Source: CALDTK01 sp045110575
Lineage (GTDB): Bacteria; Bacteroidota; Bacteroidia; Chitinophagales; Saprospiraceae
Length of the DNA: 64,000 bases
NCBI GenBank assembly: GCA_045110575.1
Contig: JBGCGF010000051.1
Span: 10,427-74,426, forward strand
Reading direction: 5' to 3'
The notes under the pieces are model-generated. The model saw only the letters and a list, made by a program, of their open reading frames with translations. It was not told the DNA's origin and did not search any database. Below are positions 50,335-58,717 of the stretch, one piece after another (position 1 is the stretch's first letter; each line of letters starts with the position of its first letter). The translations under genes and the position numbers were made by a program.

Positions 50335-51453
50335 ATGCAACCCATCGTCGATCAGCTCGTCTATTTCGCTTACTTCCAAGGACTTTTCCTGCTGGGCATC
50401 TACCTATTTGCCAAGCGTCAGCGCGGCAACATCAACCCGTGGATGGTTGTGTTTGTGGCCTGTCTCGTCTTGGGACTCACCAGTCGGGTCATGTTTATGA
50501 CAGGACTGTTTGGCGACAATTACCGGCTTGTCGTGATCTCCGAATTAAGTACCCTCCTTTTCGGTCCGACAGTTTACCTGTTCACACGTTCCAGTCTACA
50601 TGCACGTGCCTTCCAGCGTAGCGATCTGAAGCATTACATCCCCGCCATCATTTACAACATCGGAGTGATTGTAACCTTCGTTTTGCCAAGTGATGCCACG
50701 CTTGCAGCCCGGTCTGAAAGTGGACTAACGTTTATACTCATCCTCTCTTTTGTAGGCGTATGCTTGAGTATTAATGTGGCCTATTTCGTTGCTGCTGTTC
50801 GAACGTTTTTCAGCTTTCGCCAAAACCTCCCAAACGCCATCAGTTTCACTATTCGATCGCGCTTTTTTGCTGTGTTTCTAGGAGCTGTAGGTCTGTGCAT
50901 GGCGAGCTGGATTGTACTCTATGTGGCCGGCATTTTTGGCCAACCAATCTTCAACCGACCGTCCTGGTCATTCGTCTGGCTCACCCTCGCCATAGTAGTG
51001 CTATTCATCAGCTACTACGGCCTTACTGCACCTGAACTATACCGCATTGCCCCACTGGTAAGCGAGCCTACGAAATACCGACAATCACGTTTGACTCCAG
51101 CCGAACTTGATGACTTTAAAGAGCGTCTTGACGCACTCATGCTTGCGCAAAAGCCCTTTCTAAATCGCAAGCTGGTAAAGGCCGAATTAGCATCCTTGAT
51201 GGGAATGTCAAATCCCGACCTCGCACGCCTTCTCAACGAACGCATCGGCATGAACTTCTTCGAATACGTCAACGCGTTTCGCATCAAAGAATTCATCCGC
51301 CTTGCACAGGGGCCCGATGCAGATACACTCACGCTTTTTGGCCTTGCTCAAGAAGCTGGCTTCAACTCTAAAACCACTTTCAACAAAGCTTTCAAACAGC
51401 TTATGGGCACTTCTCCAAGTGCCTACTTCTCCCAACAAAACGACCGTCCATGA
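50335..51453 (+). CDS. Membrane-bound AraC-family regulator
   Basis: 372 residues: seven or so membrane helices (about residues 8-235, e.g. LVYFAYFQGLFLLGIYLFA, WMVVFVACLVLGLTSRVMFM, IVLYVAGIFG), then an AraC double HTH (LNRKLVKAELASLMGMSNPDLARLLNERIGMNF, and LTLFGLAQEAGFNSKTTFNKAFKQLMGTSPSAYF). Such proteins sense a signal at the membrane and bind DNA while anchored. The stop overlaps the ATG of the DUF2911 gene. Confidence 0.92.
   Translation: MQPIVDQLVYFAYFQGLFLLGIYLFAKRQRGNINPWMVVFVACLVLGLTSRVMFMTGLFGDNYRLVVISELSTLLFGPTVYLFTRSSLHARAFQRSDLKHYIPAIIYNIGVIVTFVLPSDATLAARSESGLTFILILSFVGVCLSINVAYFVAAVRTFFSFRQNLPNAISFTIRSRFFAVFLGAVGLCMASWIVLYVAGIFGQPIFNRPSWSFVWLTLAIVVLFISYYGLTAPELYRIAPLVSEPTKYRQSRLTPAELDDFKERLDALMLAQKPFLNRKLVKAELASLMGMSNPDLARLLNERIGMNFFEYVNAFRIKEFIRLAQGPDADTLTLFGLAQEAGFNSKTTFNKAFKQLMGTSPSAYFSQQNDRP
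50813..50826 (-). repeat. Dispersed GNAA-hairpin motif, site 17
   Basis: GTTTTGGCGAAAGC on the minus strand, antisense; sense codons S-F-R-Q-N. Confidence 0.7.
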
Positions 51454-52298
51454 AAATCCGATATACCTTTCTAGCCCTTTGCCTTGCACTCTGCTTCAGC
51501 ACTGACATCTTCGCTCAATTACAGACGCCTTCCATGAGTCCTGCCACTACGCTTGAGCAACGCGTAGGCCTTACTGACATCACGATTAGCTACAGCCGAC
51601 CTTCACGCCGTGGACGGAAACTCTTTGGCGCAGAGGGTCTTATTCCTCATGGTGAGCTTTGGCGCACAGGGGCAAATACGGCGACCAAATTCACTACCAG
51701 CAACGACATCAGAATTGCGGGGGAGGTTTTGCCGAAAGGTGAATATGCTTTACTCAGCGTTCCTGGCGAGACCGAGTGGACCTTCAACTTCTACGCCTAC
51801 ACAAGTGGAAACTGGTCTTCTTACACCAAGGTCTCACCTTCACTTTCGACTACTTCAGCTTACGCCAAAACAAGCCACACCACAGAAGTCCTTACCCTGG
51901 ACATCCTACCCAATGGATTGGAAGCAGCAACCTTCCGTATGGCTTGGGGAAACGTGAAAGCCGACTTAGCAATCGAACTTCCTGCACGTGAGCAGACCCT
52001 CAAAAACATCGACGCGCTTGTTGCTGCACCGAACTGGCTAGAATACTACCGCGCGGCGAGCTACTTGCACGAAACAGGCGCAGATTTGCCGCGTGCGTTG
52101 GAGTACATCCAACTCTCAAATGCTACCCCTGGTGTTCGCTTTTTTCAGAAGCATAAAGAGGCGGCTATCCTCCGCGACTTGAAGCGTGTCCCAGAAGCGA
52201 TGGTTGCGGCAGAAAAGGCGCTCGAGCTTTCACGCACCGCGAAGGATGCGCATTTCACTAGGCTCTCAGCTGGATTGATCGAAGAATTAAGAAGCTAG
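51450..52298 (+). CDS. DUF2911 secreted protein
   Basis: 282 residues with a signal peptide (to IFAQ). The DUF2911 core is clear: PSMSPATTLEQRVGLTDITISYSRPSRRGRKLFG, LIPHGELWRTGANTATKFTTSNDIRIAGEVLPKGEYALLSVPGETEWTFNFY. A C-terminal helical TPR-like part follows (NWLEYYRAASYLHETGADLPRALEYI). The function of DUF2911 is unknown; it is frequent in Bacteroidota envelopes. It is the last gene of an operon and is followed by a strong terminator. Confidence 0.9.
   Translation: MKIRYTFLALCLALCFSTDIFAQLQTPSMSPATTLEQRVGLTDITISYSRPSRRGRKLFGAEGLIPHGELWRTGANTATKFTTSNDIRIAGEVLPKGEYALLSVPGETEWTFNFYAYTSGNWSSYTKVSPSLSTTSAYAKTSHTTEVLTLDILPNGLEAATFRMAWGNVKADLAIELPAREQTLKNIDALVAAPNWLEYYRAASYLHETGADLPRALEYIQLSNATPGVRFFQKHKEAAILRDLKRVPEAMVAAEKALELSRTAKDAHFTRLSAGLIEELRS
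51726..51739 (+). repeat. Dispersed GNAA-hairpin motif, site 18
   Basis: GTTTTGCCGAAAGG, sense, codons V-L-P-K-G. LPxG is conserved in DUF2911, so coding contributes here. Confidence 0.6.
51858..51871 (-). repeat. Dispersed GNAA-hairpin motif, site 19
   Basis: GTTTTGGCGTAAGC on the minus strand, antisense, GTAA loop; sense codons A-Y-A-K-T. Confidence 0.65.
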
Positions 52299-52335
52299 GC
52301 AACTCACTTCTAACCGATCAGTCTCTTGAAATACG

Positions 52336-52366
52336 AAAAGGCACTCCACAACCGGGGTGCCTTTTT
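52336..52366 (+). terminator. Rho-independent terminator of the AraC/DUF2911 operon
   Basis: AAAAGGCACTCC-acaacc-GGGGTGCCTTTTT. Confidence 0.88.
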
Positions 52367-52449
52367 GCGTCTCCGACAAAGGCTATTAAGCTCTCGATTT
52401 AGCTCATTTCAGAGCACTGAATTTCAAGGAGAGCTACTACCTTCCCTCC

Positions 52450-53625
52450 TTGAAAGATCACCTCTCGCTCTCGACCCACCGCAAGGCTGTACTAGCCCTT
52501 TTCGCACTCAACGGTTGGTTGTATTCAAGCTGGGCAGCACGCGTGCCCGCCATTCAAGAACAGTACAGCATCAACGATGCGAGCATGGGACTCGTCTTGA
52601 TTACGGCGAGCTTAGGCGCATTTTTCTCCATGCCCTTTGCGGCATTTATCAATGAGCGACTGGGCGTGATGAAGGTGTGTCTGCTCACCTCATTGCTCTA
52701 CATTATCATCATTCCCGCGATTCCGCTTTTCTCGGCTCCTGTGATGTTGTTTGTCATTTATGCACTCATGGGCGTAGCCTTTGGACTACTCGATGTAGCC
52801 ATGAACGCGCAAGCGGTCGAAGTCGAACGCGCTTATAAAAAGCCGATCCTTTCCTCTTTTCATGCAGGATTTAGTGCGGCCATGATCTGTGGCGCATTGA
52901 CGAGTTCATTGATCATTAAGCTTGGCGTTTCCTTTCAGTGGCACTTGGGGCTTGCGGCGATCATCGCCCTTGGACTTGTCCTCTATGCTTATCCAAGACT
53001 ATACCCGCACCTCCATAGCGAAGACCATGTAGATCAAGGTGGAGGTTCCGCTTTCAGACTCCCAGTACGAGCGACTTGGCTTATTGGAGCGATCGGCTTT
53101 TGTTCTATGATGAGTGAAGCGAGTATCTCCGATTGAACCTCGAAATTCATGCTTGAGATCGCAGAAAGTGAAGAGTACATGGCTCCATGGTCATTGGCTG
53201 CTTTTGCAATCACGATGACTACCGGTAGAATCTTTGGCGATAAGCTCAGGATAAATCTCGGTGACAAGACCATCCTTCGCGGAGGATCAAGCCTGGCCTT
53301 CATTGGTATGCTGATCTCTTTGGCATATCCGACTCCAGTAACGACAATCTTAGGTGCTGCAATGGTAGGAACCGGACTCTCTGGTGCGGTTCCGATCCTG
53401 TTCAGTCTTTCGGGTAGCATTCCAAAGCTTTCTGCGAGTGCCGCATTGAGTATGGTAACCTCGATTTCTTATCTAGGCCTATTCTTAGGCCCAGCGGTTA
53501 TCGGATTTCTCACCGAGCGTTTCGACTTAAGAATTGGTTATGGCTTTATCCTACTAGCGCTTGCAATGATGGTTGTGCTGACGTGGCAGTTGAAGGCTGG
53601 GCCGACAAAAGAAGGGTCCGTTTAA
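52450..53625 (+). pseudogene. MFS transporter interrupted by one in-frame TGA
   Basis: The frame runs 1176 bp (391 codons with stop) and encodes a 12-helix major facilitator of the YbjJ-like type (LNGWLYSSWAARVPAIQEQY, GVAFGLLDVAMNAQAVEVER, ALTSSLIIKLGVSFQWHLG). A single TGA at 53134-53136, codon 229, interrupts ASISD-x-TSKFMLEIAESEEYMAPWSLAAF. Relatives usually have Trp here (D-W), so TGG to TGA is the simplest change. The same frame continues without other damage to 53625. It is either a young pseudogene, a sequencing error or a readthrough gene. The start is a TTG. Confidence 0.85.
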
Positions 53626-53631
53626 GAAAGG

Positions 53632-56109
53632 CTACTCGTGCGCCAATGAGCGCTTCAGCTTCTCCATCGCCAGCACATTGTCTGGGTGGTTGATGCTCTC
53701 TCGGATGTCCTTTTTCTCTCCTTGTGTAAGGTGAAAGGTCATGCTGGCTGCATTGCGATCTTGACCGGGTCTATAGCTGAAACGAATGAAGTCAAAGTTG
53801 TCTTCACCGAGTAAGTCGTAGAGTAACCCGACGGTCTCATCCGTCTGAAAATCTTGAAGCGACATCAACTGTCCAGCAACACCCAGTGGATTGAAAAAAC
53901 TCTCAATCCAACCTTTTGGCTCATGCTCTTGAACACCTTCGAATTTTTCGAGGGTACTCACTTGGACCAACGCTACCCCACTCGTGTTTTCTAGGATCCA
54001 CTCCCTGTACACTTGCAGGAAACGACTTGCTTCCAGTACGCCAAAGTTGTCCCTGAACCCAGCGTCCATCACTTCTACAGGAGGATTGCTGGGCAGGTAA
54101 ACATTCGGCAAGACATATGGATACGTTGCGTTCATGCGCAGCGCGGTAGAAAACGACAAACGCTCCGGTCGGAAGTCTTTAAACAGCGCTCCGAAATCGA
54201 CTGCGTCCACTTCGAATTCCGTGGTACGGCCGACAGCTACAGGAGGCAATGTGAGGTGGCTTACACCGAGTGGTGAAATCACCAAACGACGAGCATCGTT
54301 CACGATAGAAGGCGTAAGCAACAGCATCGGAATGGTGGCTGATCGTTCGGCGGCTTCATAGTCGCCAATGGACTTATTTAGCCGACCATCTAAGTTCTCG
54401 TGCAGCTGCTGCTCGAAAGCATAACCGCGGTCTTTTTGATAGCTCTGACCTTCGTACTCAAACGAACCCGAAGGCAAGAAAAGATCTTTGGATACAATGG
54501 AGAATGCTACACTATTGAGGAGATCCTTACCAACGTTTTGTAGGTGAATGGAGTCTTCCAATACAGTGGTCAAGACTTGTCCTTCAAAGAGTCCTTCTTC
54601 AGGAAAGTCCGCTCCAATTTTCAGCTTCTCTTCCTTTTTACTTTCCCGCAATCCTGCAGGACTTTCGTCGTCTGCACCGGCCAGAGAAGTATTCACTGCT
54701 GCTGGCGTTTGGGATAGGTTTTGGCGTAAGCTTAAAACACTGGAACCTAAACCAAGTAGGTCCATTGCCTCCAAGCGCTTGCCCAACTGCACCTCTCTGA
54801 AGTATGCTGCGCCGATCATGCCTCCACTGGCCCCACTGATAAGGCTTGTGTGGGCGAACATCTTTCCTTGGGTCGCACGTTGCGCTTCTTGCAAGACGTT
54901 GGTCGTCCAAAAGGTCGCTTTCAAACCACCACCACTCACGCAAAGTAGAACCATGCGAGGCTTCTCTTCTCCGGTCCTTGCTTTCCAACGATCGAGAATA
55001 ATCCGCATGGAATCTCGGTCTGTAGCCACATTATCTGGAGCAGCAATTTCAACGAGACGATCATATTGATACACCGGTAAGGTGGCGGAATAATCCATTC
55101 CATATGCCTTGTTGCGAAAGGAAAACCAGTCGCGTCCAGTAACCATGTTAATGCTCACCAAGAGAAGAATGAAAATGGTGGTTCGCCAACTGTGAAACCA
55201 GTAGGTAATAGCACCAGCAAAGGCAGCAATCACGCTAAATAGAATAAAGATGGAGGCTCCCGCAGGAATCCTAATCCAGTCGTAATCGATACCGAACCCA
55301 ATGCCCATCAAGACGATGAGTAGAAACGTTTGTAGTACCAATGCATTCAGGTGATTCTGACGAAAGATGCGCAGGATATGATGCGGGCTATAGTGCGCTA
55401 TCGAACGAGTTATCCGCGGTTGAATCTTCTCGGTGAGATAGGTATCAACCCGCCAAGCGGTCTCTCCACTGATGATACGTTCGACGTCCATTTTACGATA
55501 ACCAGGAGGCATAAACCTGCGCCTACTTGTACGTCCTCTGATCAGATCTTTTAGGGCCGGATAGCTCGCAATATCCTTGTTCGTAAACCTGAAATACACG
55601 ACATACGCGACGATCACTACGGCCACTCCAAATGCTAAAGAAGAGAGTACTGCGAATAATTGACCATTGCCAAAATTCAATTCTGCCTGTAGAAAATCAC
55701 GCAACTGCCACGCATAATAGAGGAAGAAGCCTATTGGCAGCAAGCTGTTGTTGATGCAGTATTTGCTAAACGGCCGTTCGAGCGTAGCGAGGAATGGAAA
55801 ATATCGAGCGGTGAGGAGATAAGTGGTCAAATTCCACGTCATCACCAATCCACCAAGTCCGATGCCGAGCAAGAAAAAACTTGCGAATCCTACTTCACCT
55901 TTGTATTCAGGCTCCAAAAAGAGGTACTGAACACCGAATTTGGACGCGAGGTGATTCCCAATAAAGAGAGCCAAAAGCATCCAGAGTGCCAGCAATAGGT
56001 GGTTCTGCCGGACTTGTAGCGCCAGTAACTGTACTGGGAAACTGTACCATATCTGGCCCAGCCGCTTACGCAGTCGCTGATACAGGTCTTTGATGGTTGA
56101 GCGAGGCAT
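53632..56109 (-). CDS. Membrane-anchored patatin-like phospholipase
   Basis: 825 residues. The first 330 hold about seven membrane helices (LLALWMLLALFIGNHL, ASFFLLGIGLGGLVMTW, LLPIGFFLYYAWQL and others). The patatin domain follows: VSGGGLKATFW (oxyanion loop), the nucleophile elbow SGASGGMIG with the catalytic Ser in GASGG, and MDAGFRDNFG, which supplies the catalytic Asp. Long inserts separate these motifs. It probably cleaves acyl esters of membrane lipids at the inner membrane. It converges with the MFS gene, with 6 bp between stops. Confidence 0.82.
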   Translation of the reverse strand: MPRSTIKDLYQRLRKRLGQIWYSFPVQLLALQVRQNHLLLALWMLLALFIGNHLASKFGVQYLFLEPEYKGEVGFASFFLLGIGLGGLVMTWNLTTYLLTARYFPFLATLERPFSKYCINNSLLPIGFFLYYAWQLRDFLQAELNFGNGQLFAVLSSLAFGVAVVIVAYVVYFRFTNKDIASYPALKDLIRGRTSRRRFMPPGYRKMDVERIISGETAWRVDTYLTEKIQPRITRSIAHYSPHHILRIFRQNHLNALVLQTFLLIVLMGIGFGIDYDWIRIPAGASIFILFSVIAAFAGAITYWFHSWRTTIFILLLVSINMVTGRDWFSFRNKAYGMDYSATLPVYQYDRLVEIAAPDNVATDRDSMRIILDRWKARTGEEKPRMVLLCVSGGGLKATFWTTNVLQEAQRATQGKMFAHTSLISGASGGMIGAAYFREVQLGKRLEAMDLLGLGSSVLSLRQNLSQTPAAVNTSLAGADDESPAGLRESKKEEKLKIGADFPEEGLFEGQVLTTVLEDSIHLQNVGKDLLNSVAFSIVSKDLFLPSGSFEYEGQSYQKDRGYAFEQQLHENLDGRLNKSIGDYEAAERSATIPMLLLTPSIVNDARRLVISPLGVSHLTLPPVAVGRTTEFEVDAVDFGALFKDFRPERLSFSTALRMNATYPYVLPNVYLPSNPPVEVMDAGFRDNFGVLEASRFLQVYREWILENTSGVALVQVSTLEKFEGVQEHEPKGWIESFFNPLGVAGQLMSLQDFQTDETVGLLYDLLGEDNFDFIRFSYRPGQDRNAASMTFHLTQGEKKDIRESINHPDNVLAMEKLKRSLAHE
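54718..54731 (+). repeat. Dispersed GNAA-hairpin motif, site 20
   Basis: GTTTTGGCGTAAGC, GTAA loop, antisense; sense codons S-L-R-Q-N in the patatin gene. Confidence 0.65.
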
Positions 56110-56318
56110 TCAGCTAGGTTAAGTCAAATTTCGTGCAGCTTTCTCAAAAAACTACCAGATAACGCATAACATATACCTGTTAGGCGGCATTATGTACCGA
56201 ATATTGCTTGGGAAAACAAGGATTGGCACCCTTTTCGTGTTTTAATGCGCTGAAGGTCTATTTTTGACTCATGGTCTAACTTATAGATCTTCCCTTAAAC
56301 CGTTAGAAAAATACACGC

Positions 56319-57650
56319 ATGAACATTGCAGTAGTGGGTACCGGATATGTCGGACTCGTAAGTGGCGTTTGTTTCGCTGAGACTGGAAACAACGTTGTCT
56401 GTGTCGATATCGACGCAAAAAAAGTAGAGCGCCTCCGTAACGGAGAAGTTGTGATTTATGAGCCAAGCCTTGAGCCTCTGTTCGTACGCAACGCCCGCCA
56501 AGGACGTCTTAAATTCACTACTGACCTTGCAGAAGGCATTAAGGATGCGGAAATCATTTTCCTTGCACTTCCTACTCCTCCAGGTGAGGATGGGTCGGCT
56601 GACTTGAAGTACATCTTAGGTGTAGCTTCAGATTTATCAAAGATCATCACTGACTACAAGGTGATCGTTGACAAGTCTACAGTACCAGTAGGTACTTCTG
56701 AAAAAGTGCATGCGATTCTCGCAGACAACCTCGACGAATCTCTTTTCGACGTTGTTTCTAACCCGGAGTTCCTTCGTGAAGGAGTTGCGGTTGATGACTT
56801 CCTTAAGCCAGACCGCGTTGTTATCGGAACTAGTTCTGATCGCGCAGCAAAGGTGATGAAGCGCCTTTACGATCCGTTTGTACGCCAAGGCAATCCTGTG
56901 ATTGTAATGGACGAGCGCTCGGCTGAGATGACGAAGTATGCTGCTAACAGTTACCTCGCAACACGTATCACGTTCATGAACGAGATCGCTAACCTTTGCG
57001 AGCTAGCAGGGGCAGATGTCGATAGCGTCCGTCGTGGCATGGGTACAGATACACGTATCGGAAAGCGATTCCTCTTCCCTGGCATTGGCTATGGTGGATC
57101 TTGCTTCCCGAAAGATGTAAGCGCACTCGGCAAAACAGCTGCACAGCACGGTTATGACTTCAAGATCTTGGAGTCTGTAATTAGTGTGAACGAGCGCCAA
57201 AAGACGAAGCTTTCTCGTATGATCAAGGAGCACTTTGGGAATGACCTGAAAGGCAAAACGATCGCCCTTTGGGGACTTGCTTTCAAGCCAGACACCGACG
57301 ATATCCGTGAGGCGCCAGCGCTTTACATTATCGACGAGCTGATTGCTGCAGGTGCAAAAATTCGTGCCTTCGATCCAGAAGCAATGGCCAACGTTGCAAA
57401 GGAGAAGCCAGAGGTAACCATGGTCGACGACCAGTACGAAGTACTTGACGGTGCAGATGCACTTGCGATCTGTACAGAGTGGAAAGTATTCCGCACGCCA
57501 AGCTTCCCAGCAGTTAAAAAGATGCTCAATCAGCCGCTCATTTTTGATGGTCGTAACCTCTATGACCTTGAGGCTCCTAAAGAGCATGGCTTCACGTACT
57601 ACTCTATCGGACGTGCAGTTGTAATGGAAGGTGAAGTAGTTTCTGTTTAA
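56319..57650 (+). CDS. ugd: UDP-glucose 6-dehydrogenase
   Basis: 443 residues. Oxidises UDP-glucose (or a close relative) to the uronate with two NAD+. The N-terminal Rossmann motif is VVGTGYVGLVSGVCFAETG, the central domain has STVPVGTSEKV and NPEFLREGVAVDDF, and the catalytic loop GYGGSCFPKD places Cys262. ALWGLAFKPDTDDIREAPA starts the C-terminal UDP-binding domain. GDP-mannose and UDP-GlcNAc dehydrogenases share these motifs, but the length and ending fit Ugd best. It is a single-gene unit with its own terminator. Confidence 0.93.
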   Translation: MNIAVVGTGYVGLVSGVCFAETGNNVVCVDIDAKKVERLRNGEVVIYEPSLEPLFVRNARQGRLKFTTDLAEGIKDAEIIFLALPTPPGEDGSADLKYILGVASDLSKIITDYKVIVDKSTVPVGTSEKVHAILADNLDESLFDVVSNPEFLREGVAVDDFLKPDRVVIGTSSDRAAKVMKRLYDPFVRQGNPVIVMDERSAEMTKYAANSYLATRITFMNEIANLCELAGADVDSVRRGMGTDTRIGKRFLFPGIGYGGSCFPKDVSALGKTAAQHGYDFKILESVISVNERQKTKLSRMIKEHFGNDLKGKTIALWGLAFKPDTDDIREAPALYIIDELIAAGAKIRAFDPEAMANVAKEKPEVTMVDDQYEVLDGADALAICTEWKVFRTPSFPAVKKMLNQPLIFDGRNLYDLEAPKEHGFTYYSIGRAVVMEGEVVSV

Positions 57651-57673
57651 GTATTTCTGCAGCCTTTAGCCAT

Positions 57674-57712
57674 AAAAAAGCCCTCGATACTTTCGTATCG
57701 AGGGCTTTTTTT
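57674..57712 (+). terminator. Rho-independent terminator of ugd
   Basis: AAAAAAGCCCTCGATAC-tttc-GTATCGAGGGCTTTTTTT. Confidence 0.92.
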
Positions 57713-57734
57713 ATAGCTGCTGTGGCCCTATAGT

Positions 57735-57782
57735 TATGTGGCCGTACCGTTTTACGGTCGACCGTAAAACGGTACGACCACA
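57735..57782. repeat. 46-bp near-perfect palindrome (R4)
   Basis: tgtggccgtaccgttttacg and its complement meet at the centre ggtcgacc with one mismatch. Each half also contains the ACCGTTTTACGGT mini-hairpin of the R1-R3 family, so it looks like two family members head to head. It lies between the ugd terminator and the stop of the ExbB-like gene. Confidence 0.85.
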
Positions 57783-57792
57783 AGAGGCAGCA

Positions 57793-58593
57793 TCAAGAAT
57801 ACACCGCTTGATGATTGCTAGCAGGCGCATTCACCTTCTCAGGTCTATAGATGCGACTGATCAAGTTATCGATCACGTAACCACGTGTGTGGCTGTAAAA
57901 GGTATCGACCTCTTGCAAGTAGCGGTGGTAGAAGAAATTGAGAACCAAGCTCACAACCAAGGCTACGAGAGTGGTATCAAATGCGAGGTTCAAACTCGAG
58001 GTGATTTCGCCCATTCCTTCAGCACTTTTTGCAAGGTGACTCAAGCCAATTGAAGAACTCAAGCCAAGCAGCGTTCCGATAAATCCAAGGGAAACAATTG
58101 CACCTGTCAGGTAACGAACCACTTCAAGTTCTCCTTCCGTCTCTTCTTTTCGAGTAGCAACTTGAGCTTGGAACACTTGCAGCGTTTCGCCCACATTGTT
58201 GGCATTCCTAAACTGCGTACAAGCCTTCTTAACGAGGTCACCGAGCACACTGAATTGTCCAGTTTGCTCACGACGAATGACATCTAGCTTGATGCCACTC
58301 ACTTCATCGGGGGTGAGCACCAGTTGGTCTTGCTCTGGCAATAAACCGTACGTAAGGGCTTTATTTTCTGTGGCAAGTGCGCTTCTACGTTGCTGGAGAA
58401 GGACGACACTGTAGGCTGCGACTCCGTAAATCGATGCTTGGATATAGCCCGAAGTTGAACCACCGAGTAGTTGAATGAGTCTTGCTATTGATCCGCCTTC
58501 CGGCAAAACAGCAGCTAGGGCAATGAGACCAAACCATGCGCCAAGGCTGGCAACGAGAGCTACAAAAAGAGGGGCTTTATTGGAAGTTTTCAT
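57793..58593 (-). CDS. MotA/TolQ/ExbB proton-channel family protein
   Basis: 266 residues. Membrane helices at about 10-32, 45-65, and the family signature pair at about 155-220: RYLTGAIVSLGFIGTLLGLSSSIG, then LNLAFDTTLVALVVSLVLNFFYHRY, with the polar Thr and small residues of the proton path. ExbB/TolQ proteins pair with a one-helix ExbD/TolR/MotB partner, here the gene upstream at 58718. It would use the proton motive force to move an envelope partner. Its codons V-L-P-E-G contain dispersed motif 21. Confidence 0.85.
   Translation of the reverse strand: MKTSNKAPLFVALVASLGAWFGLIALAAVLPEGGSIARLIQLLGGSTSGYIQASIYGVAAYSVVLLQQRRSALATENKALTYGLLPEQDQLVLTPDEVSGIKLDVIRREQTGQFSVLGDLVKKACTQFRNANNVGETLQVFQAQVATRKEETEGELEVVRYLTGAIVSLGFIGTLLGLSSSIGLSHLAKSAEGMGEITSSLNLAFDTTLVALVVSLVLNFFYHRYLQEVDTFYSHTRGYVIDNLISRIYRPEKVNAPASNHQAVYS
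58496..58509 (-). repeat. Dispersed GNAA-hairpin motif, site 21
   Basis: GTTTTGCCGGAAGG with GGAA loop, sense, codons V-L-P-E-G. Confidence 0.6.
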
Positions 58594-58602
58594 GATGTTA
58601 GA

Positions 58603-58640
58603 TTTGAGAGAAGAGATGTGGGATGTGGGATGTGGGACTT
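58603..58640. repeat. 7-bp repeat array between the ExbB- and TolR-like genes
   Basis: gatttga, gagaaga, gatgtgg, gatgtgg, gatgtgg, gacttcg in register, followed by ttagggacgcac and R3. Confidence 0.7.
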
Positions 58641-58676
58641 CGTTAGGGACGCACTTACAGGATGCGAATAGCTACA

Positions 58677-58715
58677 ATGTTGTGGTCCGACCGTTTCACG
58701 GTTGACCGAATCGAG
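58677..58715. repeat. Hairpin repeat R3
   Basis: GACCGT-TTC-ACGGTT with flanks ttgtggtcc and gaccgaatcgag; the same order (7-bp array, gggacgcac, hairpin) as around 13660-13750. Confidence 0.7.
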
Positions 58716-58717
58716 CA

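Noticed and set aside
53134..53136. TGA read as tryptophan throughout the genome
   Set aside because: Several intact genes end in TGA at the expected place, for example radC and the lipoprotein genes at 773 and 1279.
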